From assembly GCF_963668215.1 (NCBI RefSeq), contig NZ_OY764190.1, forward strand, positions 2,542,001-2,606,000: a DNA stretch of 64,000 nucleotides, written 5' to 3'. Below are positions 57,244 to 64,000 of the stretch, piece after piece; the first letter of the stretch is position 1, and every line of letters begins with the position of its first letter. A program made the position numbers and the translations under genes. This DNA comes from an uncultured Desulfosarcina sp. (lineage in GTDB: Bacteria > Desulfobacterota > Desulfobacteria > Desulfobacterales > Desulfosarcinaceae). The notes beneath the pieces were generated by a model that saw nothing but the letters and a program-made list of their open reading frames with translations, was not told the DNA's origin and did no database searches.

Positions 57244-58350
57244 TTATTTTAATTTCAGGTACTTTTTATAACACCAGCCATGTTCATGAACACCCGATAT
57301 ATGATCAAAATATTCAACCTTTATCCATTTTCCTTTTCGCTCTATTAATTTCACAGTTTGATTTGGATATAAAACACTTATCACTTTCGATTTCTTAGTC
57401 GTTGGTTTCAATCTCAAATTTACTGGTCGGAGAACAACATAATATGTATTGGTGTCCTGAGCGGATAAGACTTCCTCCAATTTTTCTATTATAACAGTTT
57501 GAAAGTTCATTAACTGATTCGATAGCCTGTCTTCGAATTTTGCTGAGAGATGCATTGAGTAGATGAAAAATATAAAAGAAATTAACAAATTAATATAAAA
57601 CTCAATACTTAAAAGGCTATTTGGAACACTGTTAAAATCTGCTTCTATTTCATTGGCTACTATCGATACTGCTTCGTCAAGATCATAATCGTTTTTTGCT
57701 AAAATAACCTTAGAAACTACTTCTTGATACGCTTGTTCGAAATTCGTTGCAGGAATACTATCTTTAAAGATATTTCTGTATACATCAATGGTCCGGTTTA
57801 GATTGACCAGCTGTGTTCTAATTTCGCCAAGTTGAAAAGAATGTTGTAATGAATTGATTGATTCACGCAAGCCACTTAAAGGATTAGAACTTTGAATCAA
57901 TTTTATTGATGTCCTTATATCCTTAATAAAAGGATCTACTAGCTTCAGAGCCCCCATGGATTCCCTTAATCCCTTTAGGGGATCATTAATTTGCAGGGCT
58001 TTCATAGATACTCTAAAATCTTTCAAAGGATCAGTCAATTGCATAGCTTTTATAGAATCCCTTAAGCCCCTCATGGGATCGACCATTTGCAGGGCTCCCA
58101 TAGATTCTCTTAAACCTTTCAAGGGGTCAGCCATTTGAAGAGCCTTTATAGATTCTCTAACCCCCCTCAAAGGGTCAGCTGTTTGCAGAGCTTTAATTGA
58201 CAACCTTAATTCTCGCAGAGGGTCTACGAATTTTAATGAATTTGTCGACTCTATCTGCTTAATAGCAGTTAAAGAGTCCTCAATCTTCTTTGACAAAACT
58301 ATAGAAGTGTTTTCTTTAGCGTTGCCACCATTACTGTTATTTTCAGTCAT
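57244..58350 (-). CDS. Tandem-repeat / membrane segment / SH3b cassette protein
   Basis: 368 residues. After a polar start come eight near-identical 16-residue repeats (residues about 43-171) of the form DPLKGLRESMGALQMV: each an acid-Pro start, a basic middle and an amphipathic helix. A helical linker leads to one membrane helix (about 245-262, FYINLLISFIFFIYSMHL), a short coiled part, and a C-terminal SH3b domain (about 303-368, NLRLKPTTKKSKVISVLYPNQ, then GWCYKKYL). SH3b domains often bind cell wall. No homologue is recalled; role unknown. Lies in an attC-bounded cassette. Confidence 0.75.
   Translation of the reverse strand: MTENNSNGGNAKENTSIVLSKKIEDSLTAIKQIESTNSLKFVDPLRELRLSIKALQTADPLRGVRESIKALQMADPLKGLRESMGALQMVDPMRGLRDSIKAMQLTDPLKDFRVSMKALQINDPLKGLRESMGALKLVDPFIKDIRTSIKLIQSSNPLSGLRESINSLQHSFQLGEIRTQLVNLNRTIDVYRNIFKDSIPATNFEQAYQEVVSKVILAKNDYDLDEAVSIVANEIEADFNSVPNSLLSIEFYINLLISFIFFIYSMHLSAKFEDRLSNQLMNFQTVIIEKLEEVLSAQDTNTYYVVLRPVNLRLKPTTKKSKVISVLYPNQTVKLIERKGKWIKVEYFDHISGVHEHGWCYKKYLKLK
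57838..58224 (-). repeat. 48-bp in-frame tandem repeat (eight units)
   Basis: The DNA repeats with 48-base period inside the preceding gene, encoding the DPL-type 16-residue units; unit seven has 17 residues. Units two, three, four and six are the most alike. Recombination between them could change the repeat number. Confidence 0.85.
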
Positions 58351-58383
58351 GAAAGTTCTGCCTATTTATGGCCCATCGAAAGA

Positions 58384-58428
58384 CCCTAACTATGTTACTC
58401 ACCGCAATACGGTGAGCAACCGGTTTGG
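58384..58428 (-). other. Short attC-like candidate before the repeat-protein cassette
   Basis: Minus strand: CCAAAC, arm CGGTTGCTCACCG, five bases, complementary arm CGGTGAGTAAC and core GTTAGGG. At 45 bp it is shorter than usual attC sites. A similar stem (GCTCATCG/CGGTGAGC) lies at about 58582-58606. Confidence 0.5.
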
Positions 58429-58865
58429 AAATTTTAGGCATTTCCAAAAAATGTCATTTTTTCAGAAATCCATACAGATCTATCATATCCACTTGAATAA
58501 TCAATGTTTTTTCTATTAAATTGCACAAGTCCAAATTATTGCAAATTGCGAAAAGTGCCGGATTAGCGCCTAAATTGGGTTGCTCACCGTATTTTACGAT
58601 GAGCGTTGCAATACCAAAAGGAGGTGAATATGATTCAGGTTTTCATGATGTATTTGCCCCCCACAGGAGACAATCCACCAAAAAATATCACTATTACGTG
58701 AAGCGGGTCCAACAGGTCTATCAGTGTATTTGATAAATCGACCTAATCGCAGGTCCGGCTAAAATTCAGATATGTTGGAGACATCTGCAAAATCTATTGG
58801 CTATGAATAGAAGCACCCATTCACTTACTCAGATTATTTTTTAGTAGTACTTTCTATCCCAATCA
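58429..58865. other. Gene-poor stretch between cassette cluster and esterase pair
   Basis: No convincing gene. A plus-strand AGGAGGTG at about 58619 precedes an ATG at 58630, but the frame closes after 23 codons (MIQVFMMYLPP...). An attC-like candidate spans 58707-58780 on the minus strand, with cores CTCCAAC and GTTGGAC and weak arms. If an integron integrase or attI once stood here, no coding trace was recognised. Confidence 0.4.
58737..58777 (+). repeat. 41-bp direct repeat, copy B (right edge of attC-bearing region)
   Basis: Four differences from 50264-50304. The hairpin GACCT-N6-AGGTC is kept in both, with the loop changed. It lies within the attC-like candidate at 58707-58780, so both copies may derive from related attC sites. 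Confidence 0.7.
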
Positions 58866-60086
58866 TTAATATTCTACAACGTCAAAACAATGTTTACTTT
58901 CAATATATTCTATCCCATCTCCATTAGAATAGAAACAACCGCTAAAATCAGTAGAATTAAGCCATTGGTATTCGAATTTTTTTGGTTTTATTTTTTTAAG
59001 CCTGTCAAAGACAGATCTATGGATCTTAAGCTTATTATTATTGTATTCAGTATGATTAGCGTAATCTACTAAATTCCGGCTACGTTTTAGATAGATTAGT
59101 CCCCAGAGTCCAGCTTCTGGGTCATGGGTAAGTCCTTTGTAATCAGCGTATACCCTTGAATTATCCGGCACAAGATTGTACATAGAAATTTTCTTGAGCA
59201 TCCAATTAAGCGATACTCCGCTTATATGTGTATTTTTGTATCCGCCACCAACGTCTGAATGAGCCCCAGAAAACCAAACCTCATCAACAACATGATCAAT
59301 TTTAATGGTTTTGCATGATTCAACTAAATGCTTATGGGTCAAAAGAATCGGCGTGAATATCCTTGCTCTATCATCATCAATTGACACTGCATGAGCAGCC
59401 TTTTTTATATTGCAAAGTTGGTCTGCATACCTTGGATTTGGTTTGACCCAATTTTCTTGGTAATCTGGGATGCCTAAGGCTTCAACGGTGTCCCATAGTC
59501 CGACAAATTCAATATCTACAGAATCCGGCGTATATCCAAGAACTGCTGCAACATCTTTTCTTCTATCTGTGATGCTTTTCTTTTTGCTCTTATAGGCGTG
59601 ATATATTTCTTTAATGTATGAGGGTCGTTGTGTTGGTTTGAATTTGGAAAGGTCGGGAATTCCTGCGACATGAACGAGTGCAGTAAGAATTCTTGCTGCA
59701 TAGGCACCTCTGCTGAAACCAAAGATAAAAATTTTATCGCCCCTAGTCGGATCATAGTTTTCTGATAGAAATAAGTAGGCTTCTCGGACGTCTTTGCCAA
59801 TTCCCAAACCCATTATCATTCCAATTACCTTTAGGTCAGTACCTACTCCCTTAATATAACTTGTTCTAATATTGGTACTATCCTGCAATGTAATTAAATT
59901 GTACAATTTTGCGATGTTGGTATAGCTTCCTTCATCGTTAGATGTGCCATCAAAAAAGATAACCAATTTTATTGGATCGTTATTTAGCGCTTTAGGGATA
60001 TGGTTTACTGCAGTTGTCGTTGCACATCCAGACAAAGTTATAATAAAAATTATTAGCCAAATGATTCTTAAATTTTTTTTAATCAT
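58866..60086 (-). CDS. DUF2235 serine-hydrolase lipoprotein
   Basis: About 406 residues from ATG 60086 (AGAAG nearby; an ATG at 60131 is also possible). Lipoprotein signal: hydrophobic IIWLIIFIITLSGC with the lipobox cysteine. DUF2235 domain: KLVIFFDGTSNDEG at the start and nucleophile elbow IFGFSRGAYAAR (GxSxG) near residue 130. IEFVGLWDTVEALG and VWFSGAHSDVGGGY supply the other active-site blocks. DUF2235 is the fold of Tle1-type phospholipase effectors. Follows the lipase gene by about 60 bases and is likely in its operon. Confidence 0.82.
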   Translation of the reverse strand: MIKKNLRIIWLIIFIITLSGCATTTAVNHIPKALNNDPIKLVIFFDGTSNDEGSYTNIAKLYNLITLQDSTNIRTSYIKGVGTDLKVIGMIMGLGIGKDVREAYLFLSENYDPTRGDKIFIFGFSRGAYAARILTALVHVAGIPDLSKFKPTQRPSYIKEIYHAYKSKKKSITDRRKDVAAVLGYTPDSVDIEFVGLWDTVEALGIPDYQENWVKPNPRYADQLCNIKKAAHAVSIDDDRARIFTPILLTHKHLVESCKTIKIDHVVDEVWFSGAHSDVGGGYKNTHISGVSLNWMLKKISMYNLVPDNSRVYADYKGLTHDPEAGLWGLIYLKRSRNLVDYANHTEYNNNKLKIHRSVFDRLKKIKPKKFEYQWLNSTDFSGCFYSNGDGIEYIESKHCFDVVEY

Positions 60087-60145
60087 TTCTTCTACCATTT
60101 TGTGTAATCTGTTACAACTATTTATCATCATAAAATATTAAATGC

Positions 60146-61342
60146 CTATTGGGCACATTCAATAGCGCTATCAAATCTAATAGGGATTGTTATTGTTTTC
60201 TTGCGATCAGGCGTTCTTCTCGAATCACCGATAGACCATACACCAAATTCATCAACAATATTTTTTTCTTTATCGATTATTTTGATTCTGTCAAAGGCCC
60301 AATCATCAAATATCATAAATGGGCTTCGACCAAGTTCAAGTTTTATATCAGTAAATTTACATTTATTTAAGGAAACAAACGTGGATTCTACCCACTTGCC
60401 TGCATCCATCGATTTCCTCGTAGCGTTAATTTTAAAGGTACTATTACAGGAACCATTCAGACTAACAGTAACTACAGATCTGCTTTGTGGATGCTTGCTA
60501 AGGTTTTGATTGCCCTTTATGTCATTTACAGAATTCTGCGTTCGTATCATTAATGTGTATAGTACTGGCAGGGATTCTATAATTTTTGTCTTAACAATTT
60601 TATAACTTAAATGATTTTTATTGTTTGGTTTTACCATAGTAAAGTGGTCACCATCAGTTTTTTCAGTATTCGGAAAAAAACTTTTTGCGCTTTCTTCTGT
60701 TACTATTTGATCATCGAAGCCAACGACTGTTGTTACCGGTATTTGTCTATGATATTTATCGTTTTTTGTTATATAATATACTCGATCGATCCAGTTTTTA
60801 CGAAGATCTGTTATAAATCTGCTCGCTGTCTTTAAGTCGTCAATTTGAACATTTAAATCTTTTGGAAATCGGTCAGCTATGTGGCTACCATCATTAGGAA
60901 CTCCAAATAAGATGATATGCTGGATTTTGGATAATTCTTCACCTTTACCATCGATAAGTGATTGAATAATAAATGACCTTACTACTAATCCTCCCATAGA
61001 ATGGGCTATTAAGACCATTGATTTGTATTTATCTTTAGGCAAGTAGTCAAATTCTGTTTTAAAATGCTCGCCAATGCTTCCAATCTTTTCATCTTTTTTA
61101 AATAGGCGAGTTGGATACCCCCAGAATAAAAAATCTACCTTCTTTAAGCAATCTTCTTTGTTAAGATATTCAGCGAAATTACCCCAGGTTCGAAGATGGC
61201 TACCTCTGAATCCATGAACAAATACGGCAAGTGTTTCGCTTGAATCTCTCTCAATAAAAAATCTGTCAGCTGCACTTGCGTCATTAAAATAAAATAAGAA
61301 AACCGCAAATAGACATAAAATACTAATTGAAAGACTTTTCAT
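60146..61342 (-). CDS. Exported alpha/beta-hydrolase (lipase/esterase) with PLAT-like C-terminus
   Basis: 398 residues. Signal peptide LSISILCLFAVFLFYFNDASA. Hydrolase domain: LAVFVHGFRGSHLRTW (oxyanion region), nucleophile elbow LIAHSMGGLVVRSF, Asp candidate in VVGFDDQIV and His in DGDHFTMVKP. The last about 130 residues form a beta-rich domain, with DDWAFDRIKIIDKEKNIVDEF resembling PLAT/lipoxygenase-homology domains that dock lipases on membranes or partners. First gene of a pair with the DUF2235 lipoprotein. AT-rich. Confidence 0.82.
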   Translation of the reverse strand: MKSLSISILCLFAVFLFYFNDASAADRFFIERDSSETLAVFVHGFRGSHLRTWGNFAEYLNKEDCLKKVDFLFWGYPTRLFKKDEKIGSIGEHFKTEFDYLPKDKYKSMVLIAHSMGGLVVRSFIIQSLIDGKGEELSKIQHIILFGVPNDGSHIADRFPKDLNVQIDDLKTASRFITDLRKNWIDRVYYITKNDKYHRQIPVTTVVGFDDQIVTEESAKSFFPNTEKTDGDHFTMVKPNNKNHLSYKIVKTKIIESLPVLYTLMIRTQNSVNDIKGNQNLSKHPQSRSVVTVSLNGSCNSTFKINATRKSMDAGKWVESTFVSLNKCKFTDIKLELGRSPFMIFDDWAFDRIKIIDKEKNIVDEFGVWSIGDSRRTPDRKKTITIPIRFDSAIECAQ

Positions 61343-61474
61343 TTTTTTTCCTATGCTCTCTTAGATAGGTGGCCTCCAAGGGTCAGTTGCCGTATATCAG
61401 AATGCGACCTAATATACGTTTATTGCAAAATTCAATCGAAGTTGACATCTTACTAAAAAAACCCAGATATATTG

Positions 61475-61504
61475 AAAGTATCCCATGAATTTCTGCACTG
61501 TCAA
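61475..61504 (-). promoter_or_regulatory. Probable promoter of the esterase pair
   Basis: On the minus strand TTGACA, 18-base spacer, TACTTT, about 130 bases before the lipase ATG. The -35 is a full consensus match. It could also serve the cassettes downstream. Confidence 0.5.
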
Positions 61505-61541
61505 ATCGTGTGATTACATACCATAATCCAAATTTTTACGA

Positions 61542-62393
61542 CTAAAATACTATCCCTACATACCCCACAAAACTATCCCCCGGACTCTTGTCATAACTGG
61601 TGGCGTAGATCAGTTCCTCGGCCTTTTCGGCGCCCAGGGCTTTGCCCGCGGTGATGGCTGCCGCCGCAGCTCCGCAGCAGCAGGCATTGCTCTTTTTCTG
61701 CCCTTCCCGAAGAACCGCCCGGGCATCCATGCGAATCATGGCGTCGATGACGCTCCTGTCGTTTTCATTGCGGACCCAATCCACCGCTTCGGCGCCATAT
61801 CCCTTGGATGTAAATCCGTAATTGGGTCCGTAGTGGGTCAGGTCCGTTGAGCCGATAACGGCAATGCCCAGGTTCAGATTGTTGGAGGTTTCCACGACCG
61901 ATTCGGCCAGCGCCAGGGTTTCCGGGGTGGGTGGCACGCCCATGGCCACCACCCGGACATCCTTGAAAAAATAGCGGATGAACGGCATCTGCAGTTCAAT
62001 GGTGTTGTCCTGGTGGAAGCGGGTGGGGCTTTCCAGCTGAAAGTCGTATTGGCGGGTGATCTCATTGGCCAGTGCGGTGTCTACGGCCAGGGGACCAAAT
62101 GGGGTCTCCCATTCTCCCTCTGGCATGATGACGCGCGGGGAACCGGCATGCATATGCATGCCGAACACGACTACCACATCGGGGGCTGTGGCTTTGGCCA
62201 CCTGGTGGATCACGTTGCAGGCAATGCTCCCGGAAAAATACCAGCCGGCATGAGGAACGATGCCGCCGACCGGATTGGGCAGGCTCGTCGATCTATCTTT
62301 CCCCTCTTCGAGGAAATCCTTGATTTGATTTTCGCAGGCCCGGGCGTCAGCCGGATACCAGCTTCCGGAAAAGGCAGATTTTCTAAGGCTCAT
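61542..62393 (-). CDS. amrB: AmmeMemoRadiSam system protein B (MEMO1-like)
   Basis: 283 residues from ATG 62393 with AGGAGG upstream. MEMO fold: RKSAFSGSWYPAD at the start, GGIVPHAGWYFSGSIA with a metal-type His, VVFGMHMHAG, IELQMPFIRYFF, IGSTDLTHYGP, and CCCGAAAAAI near the end. These proteins occur beside a radical SAM enzyme and an AMMECR1 protein; neither is in the window. Host-type base composition resumes here after the AT-rich region. Confidence 0.88.
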   Translation of the reverse strand: MSLRKSAFSGSWYPADARACENQIKDFLEEGKDRSTSLPNPVGGIVPHAGWYFSGSIACNVIHQVAKATAPDVVVVFGMHMHAGSPRVIMPEGEWETPFGPLAVDTALANEITRQYDFQLESPTRFHQDNTIELQMPFIRYFFKDVRVVAMGVPPTPETLALAESVVETSNNLNLGIAVIGSTDLTHYGPNYGFTSKGYGAEAVDWVRNENDRSVIDAMIRMDARAVLREGQKKSNACCCGAAAAAITAGKALGAEKAEELIYATSYDKSPGDSFVGYVGIVF

Positions 62394-62622
62394 GGGGGCC
62401 TCCTTTGGGTTGCGATCACATATGCAGGACTGAAAAGAAAATATCGAAAGGTCAGTTTTTCGGAGAAACTTAAGTTTGGCATAGAAAAAGCGCAGGGTCA
62501 CGACTTTTTTTTTGCCGGATCATGCTTATGATAATCCAAGCATAACGAACGGGTGCGGCTTCCTTTTAGAAGGCCTTCACCGTTGAGTCGAATTGACAAC
62601 ACCCTCTTTTCAGGAGATAACT

Positions 62623-63447
62623 ATGTGGGATTATACGGATAAAACTAAGGATCATTTTCTCAACCCGAGGAACGTGGGGTTCATCGACGATTTCGATGGG
62701 ATCGGCGAGGTCGGCTCGCTGGCCTGCGGCGACGCCCTTAAGCTGACTTTCAAGCTGGATGAAAACGAGCGCATCGCCGACGCCAAATTTCAGACTTTCG
62801 GATGCGCCAGCGCCATCGCATCCTCATCGGCCCTGACAGAGATAATCAAGGGGATGACCCTGGATGAGGCCGCCAAAGTGACCAATGAGGATATCGCCGA
62901 TTATCTGGGCGGCCTGCCCAAGGAAAAGATGCACTGCTCGGTTATGGGACGGGACGCCATGGAAAAGGCCATCGCTTATTACCGCGGGGAAGCGGAAAAG
63001 AAGATTGAGGGTGAAATCGTCTGCGAATGTTTCGGGGTGACCGACAAACAGATCGAGCGGGCCGTGAGGGAGAACGGGCTGGTGACCATCGACGAAGTGA
63101 CCGATTACGTCAAAGCCGGCGGCGGCTGCGGCCACTGCCACGATAAAATCCAGTTCATCATCGACGAAGTCCTGGGAAACACGCCCAAAGCGGCAAAAAA
63201 GCCGGAAGCGTTGACCAATATCCAGAAGATCAAGATGATCGATGCCACCCTGGATCGGGAGATCAAACCGGCCCTGAACCAGGACGGGGGGGATATCGAG
63301 CTAGTGGATGTGGACGGCAACCGCGTGCTGGTCAAACTGCGGGGTTCCTGTGCCTCGTGCAGCAAATCCGAGATCACCCTGAAGCACTACGTGGAATCCA
63401 AGCTCAAGGAGCTGGTCTCTCAGGAACTGGTCGTCGAGGAGGTGTAG
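62623..63447 (+). CDS. nifU: NifU-type Fe-S cluster scaffold
   Basis: 275 residues from ATG 62623 (AGGAGAT upstream). Three domains: IscU-like scaffold (1-130) with cysteines in LACGD, FGCAS and MHCSV; a central [2Fe-2S] BFD domain (CECF...GGGCGHCHDK); and a C-terminal NifU domain with GSCASCSKSEIT. Assembles Fe-S clusters from sulfur delivered by NifS, encoded three bases downstream. Confidence 0.93.
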   Translation: MWDYTDKTKDHFLNPRNVGFIDDFDGIGEVGSLACGDALKLTFKLDENERIADAKFQTFGCASAIASSSALTEIIKGMTLDEAAKVTNEDIADYLGGLPKEKMHCSVMGRDAMEKAIAYYRGEAEKKIEGEIVCECFGVTDKQIERAVRENGLVTIDEVTDYVKAGGGCGHCHDKIQFIIDEVLGNTPKAAKKPEALTNIQKIKMIDATLDREIKPALNQDGGDIELVDVDGNRVLVKLRGSCASCSKSEITLKHYVESKLKELVSQELVVEEV

Positions 63448-63450
63448 CCG

Positions 63451-64000
63451 ATGGAAACCGTCTATGTTGACAACAATGCCACCACCCGGGTCGCACCCGA
63501 GGTGGTCGAGGCGATGACGCCCTATTTTTCGGATTTTTACGGTAACCCCTCCAGCATGCATGCCTTCGGCGGCAGCGTGGGCGCCAAACTCAAGGCGGCC
63601 CGCGAGCAGTTGGCCAGCCTGCTGGGTGCTTTGCCCGAAGAGATCGTTTTCACGAGCTGCGGCACGGAAAGCGACAGCACCGCCATTCATGCGGCCCTGC
63701 AGTCCAACCCGGACAAGCGCCACATCATCACCACCCGGGTGGAGCACCCGGCGGTGAAGAATCGGGTCGAACACTTTAGGAAAATCGGCTATCGAACGAC
63801 CTTTGTTCCCGTTGATCGTCAGGGTCGCCTGGACCTGGACTATCTTTATGATCATCTTTCCGAGGATACGGCCATCGTTAGCGTCATGTGGGCCAACAAC
63901 GAGACCGGAACGATTTTTCCAGTCGAGGAGATCGCCCGCAAGGTGCGCCAGCGAGGCATCGTCTTTCACACCGATGCGGTCCAGGCGGTGGGCAAGATCC
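63451..64000 (+). CDS. nifS: NifS-type cysteine desulfurase (3' part outside window)
   Basis: Starts ATG 63451, after GAGGAGGTG within the nifU end; 183 codons are in the window with no stop. Pyridoxal-enzyme class V pattern: YVDNNATTRVAPEVVEAMTP, FTSCGTESDSTAIHAAL, the EHPAVKN region, VSVMWANNETGTIFPV and FHTDAVQAVGK. The lysine and active cysteine lie beyond the edge. Forms the sulfur donor partner of NifU. Confidence 0.93.
   Translation, partial: METVYVDNNATTRVAPEVVEAMTPYFSDFYGNPSSMHAFGGSVGAKLKAAREQLASLLGALPEEIVFTSCGTESDSTAIHAALQSNPDKRHIITTRVEHPAVKNRVEHFRKIGYRTTFVPVDRQGRLDLDYLYDHLSEDTAIVSVMWANNETGTIFPVEEIARKVRQRGIVFHTDAVQAVGKI

Noticed and set aside
57838..58224. CRISPR array
   Set aside because: The 48-bp units are contiguous without spacers and stay in frame as protein repeats of one gene.
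58521..58733. 70-residue plus-strand frame
   Set aside because: Needs a TTG start without a ribosome site, while the good AGGAGGTG belongs to another frame that closes after 23 codons.
58429..58865. Integron integrase or attI at the upstream end of the array
   Set aside because: No tyrosine-recombinase motif was found in any frame; the region only contains stems and a repeat.
50420..61342. Prophage
   Set aside because: No capsid, tail, packaging, lysis or phage integrase genes; attC-like sites and single-gene units explain the region better.

Overview
The window looks like chromosome of an anaerobic or microaerophilic Desulfobacterota-type bacterium of the Desulfosarcina/Desulfobacteraceae kind. 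This is an inference from gene content and from the GC-rich coding; no rRNA or other marker gene is present. The supporting genes are a three-domain NifU with NifS, an AmmeMemoRadiSam B protein, an ADP-forming acyl-CoA synthetase fused to a GNAT acetyltransferase, cytochrome bd oxidase, and a complete N-type (probably Na+-translocating) F-ATPase operon.

Layout. 0-7.0 kb: a GAF protein, an exported formylglycine-enzyme-like protein, a large NTT-carrier/HEAT/cyclic-nucleotide-domain fusion and a Cys-cluster protein. 7.0-7.6 kb: stacked palindromic repeats, then a short DksA-type regulator. 8.2-14.2 kb: an AT-rich, decayed island. It holds a gene split by an IS630 element, two attC-like sites, a truncated small cassette gene, an IS3 remnant, a RAYT (REP-associated tyrosine transposase) element with perfect 19-bp ends, an Abi-alpha/DUF4393 fragment, an intact HicAB pair and a Phd/RelE remnant. 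14.2-32.6 kb: host genes, including cydAB with a small unlisted third subunit candidate, a beta-lactamase-fold hydrolase, a YbaK protein, a short siderophore-synthetase-like protein, an epimerase, an MFS exporter, an orphan acyl carrier protein, the Pat-like acetyltransferase and a hybrid histidine kinase coupled to a periplasmic binding protein. 32.8-39.5 kb: atpDCQRBEFAG. 39.7-44.8 kb: a MarR regulator, a P1B metal ATPase, and a B12-riboswitch-controlled cobalt/nickel ECF transporter without an ATPase gene. 44.9-50.2 kb: membrane proteins and a pncA-pncB NAD salvage pair.

50.3-61.4 kb is the most unusual part: an AT-rich run of minus-strand genes, several separated by attC-like recombination sites, with no integron integrase in the window. 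It therefore looks like a CALIN (cluster of attC sites lacking an integrase). Its contents are two small membrane proteins, a DUF2971 protein, two small unknown proteins, a protein with eight 16-residue tandem repeats plus a membrane segment and an SH3b domain, and next to it a pair of exported serine esterases (a lipase with a PLAT-like tail and a DUF2235 lipoprotein). An IS4-type element with 9-bp target duplications sits at the 5' end of one cassette gene, and an IS21 element with 6-bp duplications is nested inside it. Removing both on paper restores a continuous cassette array.

The 8-14 kb island carries attC-like sites on the opposite strand and typical cassette cargo (toxin-antitoxin genes), so the window probably holds two cassette clusters at different stages of decay. 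The window ends in host genes: AmmeMemoRadiSam B, nifU and the start of nifS.
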